Part shown: positions 16,174 to 25,021 of the stretch, piece after piece
Position numbering within the stretch: the first letter of the stretch is position 1
Layout: every line of letters starts with the position of its first letter
Origin: JBDTSW01 sp963807385
GTDB lineage: Bacteria > Actinomycetota > Thermoleophilia > Solirubrobacterales > 70-9
Assembly: GCA_963807385.1 (NCBI GenBank)
Contig: CAWEBQ010000002.1
Location: 248,001-312,000, forward strand
DNA length: 64,000 bases
Direction: 5' to 3'
Program-made: the position numbers and the translations under genes
The notes under the pieces: generated by a model
The model's input: only the letters and a program-made list of their open reading frames with translations
What the model was told of the DNA's origin: nothing
Databases searched by the model: none

Positions 16174-17809
16174 CCCGGTCGTGCACGCTGAGGACTTCTC
16201 GTATCGCTACCCAGAGGTCGCGGAGTTCGCGCTGCGATCGGTCTCCCTGCGGATCGACCCCGGCGAGTTCGTGGTTCTCGCCGGGCGCTCCGGGTCGGGC
16301 AAGTCGACCCTGATGCACGCCCTCTGCGGCCTGGTCCCGCACTACCACGGAGGCGAGGCCTTCGGGCGTCTACGGGTGGCGGGACGCGACGTCGCCGACC
16401 ACGGCCCCGCGGACCTGGGCGCCGAGGTCGGGCTCGTCGCGCAGGACCCGGAGAGTCAGGTCGTCGGTGCCACCGTTCGCGGCGAGATCGAGCTGCCGCT
16501 GGAGATTCGCGGTGAGCCCGCGACGGCGCGGGCGCGCGCTGTCGAGGAGGTCGCACTCGCCCTCGGCATCGCCGAGCTGCTCGACCGCGCGACCGACACC
16601 CTCTCGGGCGGCGAGCTTCAGCGGGTCGCGCTGGCCGCGGCGCTCGTGGGCCGTCCCCGGATGGTGCTGCTGGACGAGCCCACCTCGCAACTCGACCCGG
16701 TCGCGGGCGACGAGCTGATCGGCCTGCTGCGCCGCCTGAACGAGGAGTGGGGAACCACGATCGTGCTGGCGGAGCATCGCCTTGAGCGCTGCCTGGCCGC
16801 GGCTGATCGAGCGCTCGCCATCGCCGACGCCGAGATCCGCTTCGACGGCGCGCCCGCCGAGTTTCTGGTCTGGGCGCTCGCCGCCGACCCGGAGTTGGCC
16901 ACGCCCGGCGCGCGCCTGTTCGACCTCGCCGGGATCCATCCTGTGCCGGTCAGCGTGAAGGATGCGCGACGGTTTCTTGCCGCCAAGGGCCTCGAGCCCC
17001 CCCCGCCCTCGGCGCCGGACGCCTCGCCCGGTGGGCGCCTGGGCCGGATCCTGCCCCGTGGCCGCCGTCCCGACGCAGCGCTTGACGTCAGCGACCTCTG
17101 GGTCGAGCTCGACGACGGCGAGGGCATGCGGGAGGTCCTTCGCGGGGTAGAGATGCGGCTCGAGCCGGGTGAGAGGGTCGCCCTGATGGGCCGCAACGGC
17201 GCTGGCAAGAGCACGCTGATGCGAGCGGCGGCCGAGCTGGTCACCGCGGCCAGGGGGCGGATCTCAACGCCCGGCGGGTGTGCCCTGCTCTCGCAGAGCC
17301 CGGCGGATTTCCTGACCCGCGAGCGCGTGGACGAGGAGCTTCCGGGGGTCGAGGGTGCGGCGGCGCTGGAGGCCGTGGGGCTTGCATGGGCCGCCGAGCG
17401 TGATCCCCGCGACCTGTCAGGGGGGGAACGCCAGCGGCTCGCCCTCGCGATCGTGATGGCAGGCCGCGGCCTGGGCGGCGACGCACCGGCCCTGGTCTGC
17501 CTGGATGAGCCCACGAGGGGAATGGACCGCGCCCGCAAGCAGGAGCTCGCGGACCGGCTCGACTCGATCGCCGCTCGCGGGTCCGCCGTACTGGTGGCCA
17601 CTCACGACGTCGAGTTCGCCGCCTCCTTCGCCACGCGGGCGGTGCTCCTCGGCGCGGGACGCGCGATCGCCGACGGCCCGGCCGAGGACGTCCTCGCGGG
17701 GGGCTGGTACTTCGCGACCGAGGTCGCGAGGATCCTCGGTGATGGCGCCCCCACCACTCCGGCCGGTGGTGCGGACCTGCTCCGGCGCCTGTCGGGAGCA
17801 CCACGGTGA
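16166..17809 (+). CDS. ecfA: Fused ECF ATPase (EcfA-EcfA' in one chain)
   Basis: A 547-residue protein with two complete ABC ATPase domains. Domain 1: Walker A GRSGSGKST (40-48), Q-loop VAQDPESQ (91-98), signature LSGGELQR (146-153), Walker B MVLLDEPTSQLD (166-177) and switch His in LAEHRLE. Domain 2, from about residue 310: Walker A GRNGAGKST, signature LSGGERQR, Walker B LVCLDEPTRGMD, switch VATHDVE. Both sites look active. It energises vitamin uptake through EcfT. Start GTG 16166 lies inside ecfT's end; the stop overlaps the S-component start (GTGA). Confidence 0.93.
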   Translation: MADPVVHAEDFSYRYPEVAEFALRSVSLRIDPGEFVVLAGRSGSGKSTLMHALCGLVPHYHGGEAFGRLRVAGRDVADHGPADLGAEVGLVAQDPESQVVGATVRGEIELPLEIRGEPATARARAVEEVALALGIAELLDRATDTLSGGELQRVALAAALVGRPRMVLLDEPTSQLDPVAGDELIGLLRRLNEEWGTTIVLAEHRLERCLAAADRALAIADAEIRFDGAPAEFLVWALAADPELATPGARLFDLAGIHPVPVSVKDARRFLAAKGLEPPPPSAPDASPGGRLGRILPRGRRPDAALDVSDLWVELDDGEGMREVLRGVEMRLEPGERVALMGRNGAGKSTLMRAAAELVTAARGRISTPGGCALLSQSPADFLTRERVDEELPGVEGAAALEAVGLAWAAERDPRDLSGGERQRLALAIVMAGRGLGGDAPALVCLDEPTRGMDRARKQELADRLDSIAARGSAVLVATHDVEFAASFATRAVLLGAGRAIADGPAEDVLAGGWYFATEVARILGDGAPTTPAGGADLLRRLSGAPR

Positions 17810-19661
17810 GCTGGCCGGCGGCGGTCTTCACGCTGCTCGCGGCCGTGATCATCGCCGGCGCTGTCTGGTACGAGCGCTCACGCCCCTCCTCTCGTACCGT
17901 CGCGCTTGTCGCGGCCCTCGCCGCGCTTGCGGTGGCGGGCCGCCTGATCCTGGCCCCGGTTCCCAACGTCGTCGCAACGACCGACGTCGCCCTGATCACC
18001 GGGTTCGCGCTGGGCGGATCCCCGGGGTTCGCCGTCGGGGCTCTCGCGGCCCCGGTCTCGAACCTCTGGCTCGGGCAGGGACCGTGGACGCCCTGGCAGA
18101 TGGCCGCGTGGGGGCTCTGCGGCCTGCTCGGCGCCGCGCTCGCCTACGTGACCGGGCGCAAGCTCGGCCGCTTCGGCCTGGCGGTCGCGTGCGCCGTCGC
18201 CGCGCTCGCCTACGGCGCCATTCTCGACCTCTCGGTGATGGTCACCTTCGGCGGCGAGCAGTCGCTTGACCGCTATCTGGCGCTGTCGGCACGCGCGCTG
18301 CCGTTCAACCTCGCCCACGCGGCCGGGAACTTCGCGATCGCGCTCGTCGCTGGCCCGGCGCTGGTGCGCATGATCTCGCGGTTCCGTCAGCGCAATGACT
18401 TCACCTGGCGTCCTGCCGCGGCGTTGCCGCTGGCGGCGCTGGCGGCGTTGGCCGCGGTCTGCGCTCCACCGGCGCCCGCCGACGCGGCAGGCCCGGCCAG
18501 CGCCCGGTCCTACCTGGAGCGCCAGCAGAACCCCGACGGCGGCTGGGGCGCGACCCCGACGGCGTCGTCGAACCTGGACATGACCGCCTGGGCGATGCTC
18601 GGCGTCGAGGCCTCGGGTAGGAATCCCCTGGATCTCGCGCGTGGCGGCAGGACGCCGCTGGAGTTCCTGAGCGCGCATCCGGCAGCGTCCACGGCGGATC
18701 TCGAGAAGGTGATCCTGGCGGTCGCCGGGGCAGGGCTCAGCCCGCGCTCGTTCGGCGGGCGCGACCTCGTCGCGGCGCTGCGGGCAAGGCGCAGCGCAAA
18801 CGGCTCGTGGGGAGGTTTCATCGACCTGACGGCTTTCGGGGTCTTCGCGATGAAGGCGGGCGGGGCTTCCTCGTCCGAGCTTTCGCGCTCCACCAGATGG
18901 CTTCGCTCGGCGCAGAATCCGGACGGCGGGTGGGGCTTTCAGCCGGGCTCCTTCAGCACCCCCGACAGCACCGGGTCCGCCCTTCAGGCCGTCGCGCTCA
19001 CGGGGGCCGGCAGCGCTGGACGGGATGGCGTCGGCTACCTCCGACGAGCGCAGAGCGGCGACGGGAGCTTCGGGGGCAACTCGCAGGGCACCGCGTGGGG
19101 CGCCCAAGGCCTGACCGCCGTCGGGTTGAACCCGGCATCCGTGAGCTCCGGCGGCAACGACCCGCTGTCCTACCTCGCGGCACGCCAGGCGCGTGATGGC
19201 CACTACCGCTACTCGGGCTCGAGCGATCAGACCCCGATCTGGGTGACCAGCCAGGCCCTGATGGCGGTCGAGCGCGAGCCGTTCCCGGTCGAGCCGGTCC
19301 CGCGGGCCACGCAGCCGGGGGGCCTGCCCGATCCGGCGGCCGGATCCGATGGCCCCGGGGCCGGGGCGGTGGGATCCTCGGGCGGTGGCTCGGCGACGGG
19401 ACCCGCGGGGGGTGGCAACGATCAAGGCCTGCGGGGGAGAGTGGATCGGGCCGGAACGCGGGGGGGAGCGTTGGGGGAAACCGTGCGTCCGCGCGCGAAC
19501 GCGCGGCAGAACTGGCGTCCGCCGGCGCCGCCCAGGACGATGAGGCCGGAGCTGACGCCTCGGCCGGTGGCGATCGGACTCCGGTGTTGCTGGGGGGCCT
19601 GGGCGCCCTCGCCCTGGCTCTCGGCGGTGGATTTCTCTGGTACCGCCGCCGCCTCCCCTAG
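17806..19661 (+). CDS. ECF S-component fused to an exported alpha/alpha-barrel (transcobalamin N-terminal/prenyltransferase-like) domain
   Basis: Residues 1-~195 are an ECF substrate-binding S-component with about six membrane helices (TDVALITGFALGGSPGFAVG, GPWTPWQMAAWGLCGLLGA). A hydrophobic segment at ~203-225 ending PAPADAAG looks like an internal signal/export helix. Residues ~226-490 are an alpha/alpha toroid with repeats QQNPDGGWG, SANGSWGG, QNPDGGWGF and SGDGSFGG, the type in prenyltransferases and in the transcobalamin/intrinsic-factor alpha domain. A Gly/Pro linker follows. A one-base loss near 19425-19436 throws the frame off; in the right frame the protein ends at 19661 with anchor LLGGLGALALALGGGFLWYRRRLP. 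As printed, the frame runs on to 19719. About 618 residues when repaired. Confidence 0.8.
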
Positions 19662-19729
19662 GCAGCTGCGCGGCCCCGGGGTCGCGGAGCGACACCTATT
19701 TGGGACAGCCGCCGACTAACGTTGCGCCG

Positions 19730-20239
19730 ATGGAGTTCGAGGACGTGATCCGCGGGCGGCGCACCCACAAGGCCTTTAGGCCCGAGCCGGTCGAGCGCAA
19801 GGTCCTCGACGAGCTGTTCGACCTTGCCCGCTGGGCGCCCAACCACCACCTCACGAATCCCTGGCGATTCCGGGTCCTGGGTCCACGCGCGTTGGAGCGC
19901 CTGAAGGAGGCGGCGGGTCCGGAGGCGGCGCCGAAGCTGGATCGCGCCCCGACGCTCGTCGTCTGCTCGGCCACGCAGTCGGGCGACGCCGTCGGTGACG
20001 AGGAGGACCTCCTCGCCACCGGGGTCGCCGCGTTCATCGTCCTCACCGCTGCCCACGCGCGCGGGCTCGCCGGGTACTGGAGGACGCCCGCCGTCCTGCG
20101 CGCCGCCGCGGGCCGGGAGGCGGTGGGAATGGGTGCGAACGAGCACTTCGTGGGGCTGATCCATCTCGGTCACGGGGTCCAGGAGCAGCGGCCGCCGGGC
20201 CGCGAGCCGGCGGATTCCGTCGCCACCTACCTCGACTGA
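19730..20239 (+). CDS. Nitroreductase family protein
   Basis: A 169-residue FMN-dependent nitroreductase-fold protein. The N-terminal MEFEDVIRGRRTHKAFRPEPV and WAPNHHLTNPWRF segments are the typical flavin phosphate- and ring-binding parts, and GLIHLGH is the C-terminal strand. ATG 19730 matches the family start; an in-frame TTG at 19700 is possible but less likely. The stop and the glpD start share one base (TGATG). Substrate unknown. Confidence 0.87.
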   Translation: MEFEDVIRGRRTHKAFRPEPVERKVLDELFDLARWAPNHHLTNPWRFRVLGPRALERLKEAAGPEAAPKLDRAPTLVVCSATQSGDAVGDEEDLLATGVAAFIVLTAAHARGLAGYWRTPAVLRAAAGREAVGMGANEHFVGLIHLGHGVQEQRPPGREPADSVATYLD

Positions 20240-21939
20240 TGCTGCCGCGCGAGAAAGCTCTCGAGGCGATCACGGCCGAGCGCTTCGACGTCGTCGTGGT
20301 CGGAGGTGGGGTGACCGGAGCGGGCGTGGCGCTCGACGCCGCATCACGCGGCTACTCGGTGGCCATCGTCGAGCGCGCCGACTGGGCGATCGGCACCTCC
20401 AGCCGCTCCTCGAAGATGGTCCACGGTGGCCTGCGCTACCTCGAAAACTTCGACCTGGGACTCGTGCGGGAGGCCCTGCTCGAGCGCCAGTTGATGGTCC
20501 AGCTCGCGCCGCACCTCGTGTACCCGACGCCGTTCCTGGTGCCGGCCTTCGGCGAGGAGCGACTCTCGAGGACCCTCGGAATCGGGCTCAACATGTACGA
20601 CGTGATGGCGTCCACGCGCGTTGGGCAGGCTCGCCGGGACAGGGAGGCCCGGGCCGAGGCAGGCGACTTCTGGGCGCCGGACCGCCACCGGGTGATCCCG
20701 GGCTCGGAGGCGGTCGAGCTGGTGCCCGCGCTCGGGCCGCTCGACCCCAGCGAGGCATACCTGTTCTACGACTGCCAGACGGACGACGTGCGGCTGGTGC
20801 TCACGATCCTCGGCGAGGCAGAGCGCTTCGGCGCGCTCTGCCTCAACCGGGCCGAGGTGACGGGGCTGCGCGAGGACGACGGAAAGGCGGCCGGGGTTCT
20901 GTGCCGGGACACGGAGTCGGGCTCCGAGTTCGCCGTCGAAGCACTCAATGTCATCAATGCGACGGGCGTGTTCGCGGACCGGATCCGCCCGGAGGAGATC
21001 CACGACGAGGCCGAGGTCCCAAAGATTACCCCGAGTCGTGGCACGCACATCACGCTCGGGCGTGATGCGCTCGAGCTCGCGCATGCGGCGTGCATCGTCC
21101 CGGCCGGCGCGGAGCGCAGGATCTTTGCTCTGCCCTGGTACGGGCAGGCCCTGGTCGGGACGACCGACGAGGACTTCGACGGTGACATCGACCGCCCCGA
21201 GCCGGGCGCAGACGACATCACCTATCTGCTGAGCGCGATCAACGAGTTCTTCGGGCTGAGCCTCGGGCCGGGTGACATCACGGGCGCGTACGCCGGCGTG
21301 CGCCCCTTGATCTCCACGGGTGACCCCCGCAAGTCCGTGGACATCTCGCGGAAGGCGGAGCTGTACGAGACGTCGTCCGGCCTCCTGACGATCACCGGCG
21401 GCAAGCTAACGACCTGGCGGCGCATGGCCAAGCAGGTGGTGGACCGCATGACGGAGCGGTCAGGGCGCGTCGCACCGTGCCGCACCGCGGACATCCCACT
21501 CGGGATGGGGGCCGGGGAGGCCGAGCTCGACCCGCCCGACGGCCTGGCGGAGTCCGATCTGCCGGGCGGATACCGCGAGCTGTTGGGGTTCCGCTACGGC
21601 CACGCCGGCCGCCGGGTTCTCCGGATCGTGGCGAAGGACCAGGCCTTGGCGGCCCCGATCGTCGACGGTTATCCCGACCTGTTGGCCGAGGCGGTGCTCG
21701 CCGCCCGGTCCGAGCAGGCCTGCTCGGTCGCGGACGTCCTGTTGCGGCGTACGCGCCTCGGGCTGCTGGCCGCCCCGAGCCTGCGGACCGCCGAAGCGGT
21801 GATGCCCGTCGCTCAAGCATTGGGCGGCGAGCTGGGATGGGACTCGAGCCGCGTAGCCGCCGCGGCGGAGGAATGGCTGGCGGACAAGGCCGCGGACGGC
21901 ATCGATCCCGCGCTCGACGCCGACCGCACCAGCCCCTAA
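20239..21939 (+). CDS. glpD: Aerobic glycerol-3-phosphate dehydrogenase
   Basis: A 566-residue FAD enzyme that oxidises sn-glycerol 3-phosphate to dihydroxyacetone phosphate and passes electrons to quinone. The FAD loop is VVVVGGGVTGAGVALDAASRG (about 18-38), then SSRSSKMVHGGLRYLE, a family signature; SRGTHITL and PWYGQALVGTTDEDF are the substrate-region motifs; GGKLTTWR closes the FAD domain, followed by the C-terminal helical DAO_C domain. Full length for the family. It is coupled to the preceding nitroreductase; no glpF or glpK is nearby. Confidence 0.95.
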   Translation: MLPREKALEAITAERFDVVVVGGGVTGAGVALDAASRGYSVAIVERADWAIGTSSRSSKMVHGGLRYLENFDLGLVREALLERQLMVQLAPHLVYPTPFLVPAFGEERLSRTLGIGLNMYDVMASTRVGQARRDREARAEAGDFWAPDRHRVIPGSEAVELVPALGPLDPSEAYLFYDCQTDDVRLVLTILGEAERFGALCLNRAEVTGLREDDGKAAGVLCRDTESGSEFAVEALNVINATGVFADRIRPEEIHDEAEVPKITPSRGTHITLGRDALELAHAACIVPAGAERRIFALPWYGQALVGTTDEDFDGDIDRPEPGADDITYLLSAINEFFGLSLGPGDITGAYAGVRPLISTGDPRKSVDISRKAELYETSSGLLTITGGKLTTWRRMAKQVVDRMTERSGRVAPCRTADIPLGMGAGEAELDPPDGLAESDLPGGYRELLGFRYGHAGRRVLRIVAKDQALAAPIVDGYPDLLAEAVLAARSEQACSVADVLLRRTRLGLLAAPSLRTAEAVMPVAQALGGELGWDSSRVAAAAEEWLADKAADGIDPALDADRTSP

Positions 21940-21981
21940 GCTGGCCCTCAGAGCGTTCGAAGCGGCAAACGGAGGAACCGA

Positions 21982-22680
21982 GTGAGGCTGTTCATCGACA
22001 CCGGAAGCGTCGCCGAGGTTGAGGAGATCGCCCAGTGGGGCGTCCTCGCCGGAGCGACCACCAACCCCTCGCTGCTGGCGAAGGAGGACGGCGACCCGGG
22101 CGACATCATCCGCAGGATCTGCGACATCGTCGGCGGCCCGGTCTCCGCGGAGGTGGTGGCCGAGGACCCGGCGGGCATGGTCGCCGAGGGCCGCGCCCTT
22201 CGCGACCTGCACGAGCACGTCACGGTCAAGGTGCCGTTCTGCAAGGAGGGGCTGGCCGCGACGCACCAGCTGACCGCGGACGGGATCCCGGTGAACATGA
22301 CGCTGGTGTTCTCGGCCAACCAGGCCCTGCTCGCCGCGGGCTCTGGGGCCACCTACGTCTCGTGCTTCATGGGGCGCCTGGACGACATCTCGGTCGATTC
22401 CGGCCAGGTCCTCTCGGAGATCGTCGAGTGCTTCCGTGCCGGCGGGGTGACCTCGCAGATCATCTCGGCCTCGATCCGCAACCCCGAGCACGTCGTGACC
22501 TCGGCGCAGCTCGGGTGCGAGATAGCCACGGTTCCGGGCAAGGTGCTGAGCCAGATGCTGAACCACCCGCTCACCACCGAGGGCGCCGCCAAGTTCAAGG
22601 CCGATTGGGAGACGCGCCCCGAGTTCGCCGAGTGGCTGGCGGGGCTGGTCGAGGCCCGCGCCGGCGCGCAGAAGGCCTAG
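21982..22680 (+). CDS. fsa: Transaldolase / fructose-6-phosphate aldolase-like protein
   Basis: A 232-residue TIM-barrel aldolase of the small transaldolase (TalC/Fsa) class. MRLFIDTGSVAEVEEIAQWG and AGATTNPSLLAKE are family motifs; the Schiff-base lysine is Lys83 in VTVKVPF; FMGRLDD and GCEIATVPGKVL complete the barrel. GTG 21982 has a CGGAGGAA ribosome site. Whether it acts as transaldolase (pentose phosphate pathway) or as fructose-6-phosphate aldolase cannot be decided without structure-level residues. Confidence 0.9.
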   Translation: MRLFIDTGSVAEVEEIAQWGVLAGATTNPSLLAKEDGDPGDIIRRICDIVGGPVSAEVVAEDPAGMVAEGRALRDLHEHVTVKVPFCKEGLAATHQLTADGIPVNMTLVFSANQALLAAGSGATYVSCFMGRLDDISVDSGQVLSEIVECFRAGGVTSQIISASIRNPEHVVTSAQLGCEIATVPGKVLSQMLNHPLTTEGAAKFKADWETRPEFAEWLAGLVEARAGAQKA

Positions 22681-22733
22681 GCCCCGGCCTCGGCGCGGGG
22701 TAAACGTCGGCGCGTGGGTATTGTCCTCGCCCG

Positions 22734-23990
22734 ATGGCCAAGGGCAAACACATCGCTGACCTTCACGCCGAGGCGGCCGAGCTTGGCGTCTCCGGCTATC
22801 GCCTGCTGCCACGGGAGGAGCTGATCGAGGCCATCGAGAAGGCCGGAGGCGGCTCCGACGCGGGCGAGGTGGTGGTCGAGGCGACGCTCGAGGGGAACGG
22901 CGACGCCGCGGCCGTGGAGACCGACGCCGCCGGCCCGGCCGACGAGGACTCGGCGACGGTCGAGGTCTCGGGCGTGCTCGACATCCTTCCGCAGCGCTAT
23001 GGCTTCCTCCGCCTCAACGGCCTCGAGGCCGATCCCGGCGACGTCTACGTCTCCGCCTCGCAGGTCCGCAGGTGCGAACTCCGCTCAGGCGACGAGGTCG
23101 CCGGCCCCGCGCGCGAGCCCCGTCGCGGGGAGCGGCACCGGGCGCTCGTGCACGTCGACCAGGTCAACGGCGCCGAGCCGCCGCTGCCGGAACGACCCGC
23201 GTTCGAGGACCTGCCCGCGGTCGCGCCTGAGCGCCGCCTTCCGCTCGATGGCGACGGGGCAGACGTCCTGGCCCGCTCGGTGGATCTGCTCGCGCCCCTC
23301 GCCCTCGGCCAGCGCGTCCTGGTGCGTGCGGCGCCGCGTTCCGGGCGGACGACGCTGTTGCGCGGCCTTGCGAACGCGATCGCCGCCACGGACGGCGTCG
23401 AGCTCTTGGTGCTGCTCGTTGATGAGCGCCCCGAGGAGGCGACGGCCTGGCGCGAGGCGGTGCCGGGCGCCCAATTCGCCATCGCCACCGCCGAGATGGC
23501 ACCCGGTGACCAGCTCCGGCTCGCCGACCTGGCGCTCGCGCGGGCGCGCCGTCACGCGGAGACCGGGGGAGACGTGGTGTTGCTAGTCGACTCGCTGTCG
23601 CGGCTCGACTACGCCGCGGGCGATGTCGCCGCCGTGAAGGGCCTCTTCGGGGCCGGGCGCAACCTGGCCGGTGGCGGGTCCCTGACGATCGTCGCCACCA
23701 CCCTCGCGGACGCCAGCGACGAGGGCGCCGCCGAGCGCGCCGTGGGGACGACCGAGAGCGCGGTGATCACGCTCGATCCCGAGCTCGCCGCGGCTGGTGT
23801 TCATCCGGCGATCGTCGCCGCCGAATGCCGGATCTCGAACGAGGAATCGCTGCGGAGTGCGGACGAGCTGGAGGCGGCGCGCAAGCTGCGGGCTGCCCTG
23901 GCCGGGCTCGGGCCAGCCGAGGCGGCCGCGTACCTGCGTGAGCGAGTCGAGGCGACCCCCTCGAGCGCCGAGCTGCTGAAGAAGCTCTAG
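22734..23990 (+). CDS. Divergent Rho transcription termination factor homolog, catalytic motifs degenerate
   Basis: A 418-residue protein with Rho architecture: Rho_N helix-extended-loop-helix (IADLHAEAAELGVSGYRLL), cold-shock RNA-binding domain (VSGVLDILPQRYGFLR...DVYVSASQVRRCELRSGDEV), and RecA-like ATPase. Departures from Rho are severe. The P-loop reads AAPRSGRTTLL, with Arg205 for the invariant Walker A lysine. The stretch between DSLSRL and FGAGRNL is about 17 residues short, removing the RNA-translocating Q-loop. The R-loop EEFKGTGN has become ERAVGTTES, and the C-terminal RSGTRRE motif is RISNEES. The Glu of DERPEE is kept. It is probably a paralog that binds RNA but does not translocate; a true rho is expected elsewhere. 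Confidence 0.85.
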   Translation: MAKGKHIADLHAEAAELGVSGYRLLPREELIEAIEKAGGGSDAGEVVVEATLEGNGDAAAVETDAAGPADEDSATVEVSGVLDILPQRYGFLRLNGLEADPGDVYVSASQVRRCELRSGDEVAGPAREPRRGERHRALVHVDQVNGAEPPLPERPAFEDLPAVAPERRLPLDGDGADVLARSVDLLAPLALGQRVLVRAAPRSGRTTLLRGLANAIAATDGVELLVLLVDERPEEATAWREAVPGAQFAIATAEMAPGDQLRLADLALARARRHAETGGDVVLLVDSLSRLDYAAGDVAAVKGLFGAGRNLAGGGSLTIVATTLADASDEGAAERAVGTTESAVITLDPELAAAGVHPAIVAAECRISNEESLRSADELEAARKLRAALAGLGPAEAAAYLRERVEATPSSAELLKKL

Positions 23991-23992
23991 CC

Positions 23993-24562
23993 CTAGGAGC
24001 GGTAGGCGAGGCGGGCCCAGGAGGGCTCGCGGGACAGCTCGATCGGCTCGGAGTCGCGGTCCGGCTGGACGTAGCCAAAGGTCGAGGTGTCGGGCTCGAA
24101 CACCACGTCGAGCTCACCCTCCTTCACGCGCTGGTCCAGCCAGGCGCCGCGGAAGACCAGGCGGCGGATCCAGTGGACGAGGCTCCGGTTGGCCGGCCCG
24201 ACCAGCTCCGTCCAGTTGTCGACGATGTGCTGACCAAGGCTGGAGGAGGGTTCGAGGATCTCGCCGTTGACGGCAAGGTCGAGCAGGTCCTGAAGCTCCT
24301 CGTGGGAGAGGCCCTGGTGGACGAAGTCGAGCTTGACCGCGGCCTGCTCGACCCGCTGTCCAAAGTCCTGTTCGTTGAACGAGAAGCGCAACTCGCCGTA
24401 CTCGAGCACGTAGTCGGATCCCGACTCGTAGTTGCCTCTGCGTGTTGCCTTCTCCACTGCTTCCTTCTTCGATTTCCGGCCGGGGGTCCGGGCGGGCGAC
24501 CATCTTTGCGCAGGCACCGTCGACGCGCGGACAGGGGTTCCTGCCTGAACGACGGTTTGCAT
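23993..24562 (-). CDS. Hypothetical protein
   Basis: About 189 residues with no signal, membrane helix or recognised domain. The conserved-looking part starts after a basic stretch (GRKSKKEAVEKATRRGNYESG) and is acidic and mixed alpha/beta (LEYGELRFSFNEQDFGQRV ... HWIRRLVFRGAWLD). The start is uncertain: ATG 24562 is my choice, an ATG at 24607 is also in frame. It converges on the Rho-like gene, stop to stop within 2 bp. Function unknown. Confidence 0.6.
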   Translation of the reverse strand: MQTVVQAGTPVRASTVPAQRWSPARTPGRKSKKEAVEKATRRGNYESGSDYVLEYGELRFSFNEQDFGQRVEQAAVKLDFVHQGLSHEELQDLLDLAVNGEILEPSSSLGQHIVDNWTELVGPANRSLVHWIRRLVFRGAWLDQRVKEGELDVVFEPDTSTFGYVQPDRDSEPIELSREPSWARLAYRS

Positions 24563-24694
24563 CGTCCGGCTGACTTCCCACGTCGGCACCGCGTGGGGGG
24601 GTGCCACCGTGGAAAGTCGAGGCTTGGCTGCGCCACGTGAGTCCCCAACGGCGCCTTGGGGGGCGCGACGCCGGGTGGCGGGGTTGACGCGGAC

Positions 24695-25021
24695 ATGGAC
24701 GATCGCAGTCAGGCCCGTAGGTTCCGCCGACTTCCCGTGGCGGCGCCCGCACCGGGCCGCACGGTGCCCGTCGCGACTACCTGGCGTTCACGCCTTCTGG
24801 GCCTCGCGCTGCTTCGCCCCGGGGCGGCCGATGGCCTCCTGATCCCGCGCTGTCGATCCGTGCACACAATCGGCATGCGGTTCGCGCTCGACCTCCACTT
24901 CCTGGACTCCGAGGGCTCGACGGTGTCTATCCGGCGCTCGGTCCCGCCCGGCCGCTTCGTTCGCGAGCCACGCGCGCAATCGGTGCTGGAGCTCGCCGCG
25001 CCGGCGGAGGATCGAACGTGA
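24695..25021 (+). CDS. DUF192 family protein
   Basis: A 108-residue DUF192 protein: TTWRSRLLGLALLRPGAADGLLIPRCRSVHTIGMRF, including the RxxGL and SVHTxGM motifs, then LDLHFLDSEG and PGRFVREPRAQSVLEL. No signal peptide is seen. The family is of unknown biochemical function and often lies next to Tad/Flp pilus genes, as here. Its stop overlaps the response-regulator start (GTGA). The start could also be one of several codons upstream of 24695. Confidence 0.8.
   Translation: MDDRSQARRFRRLPVAAPAPGRTVPVATTWRSRLLGLALLRPGAADGLLIPRCRSVHTIGMRFALDLHFLDSEGSTVSIRRSVPPGRFVREPRAQSVLELAAPAEDRT

Noticed and set aside
17878..19695. Very long open frame (about 600 codons) on the minus strand across the S-component fusion gene
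   Set aside because: It is Arg/Gly/Pro-rich, has no domain, and mirrors a plus-strand gene with clear membrane helices and repeats; such shadows are common at this GC content.
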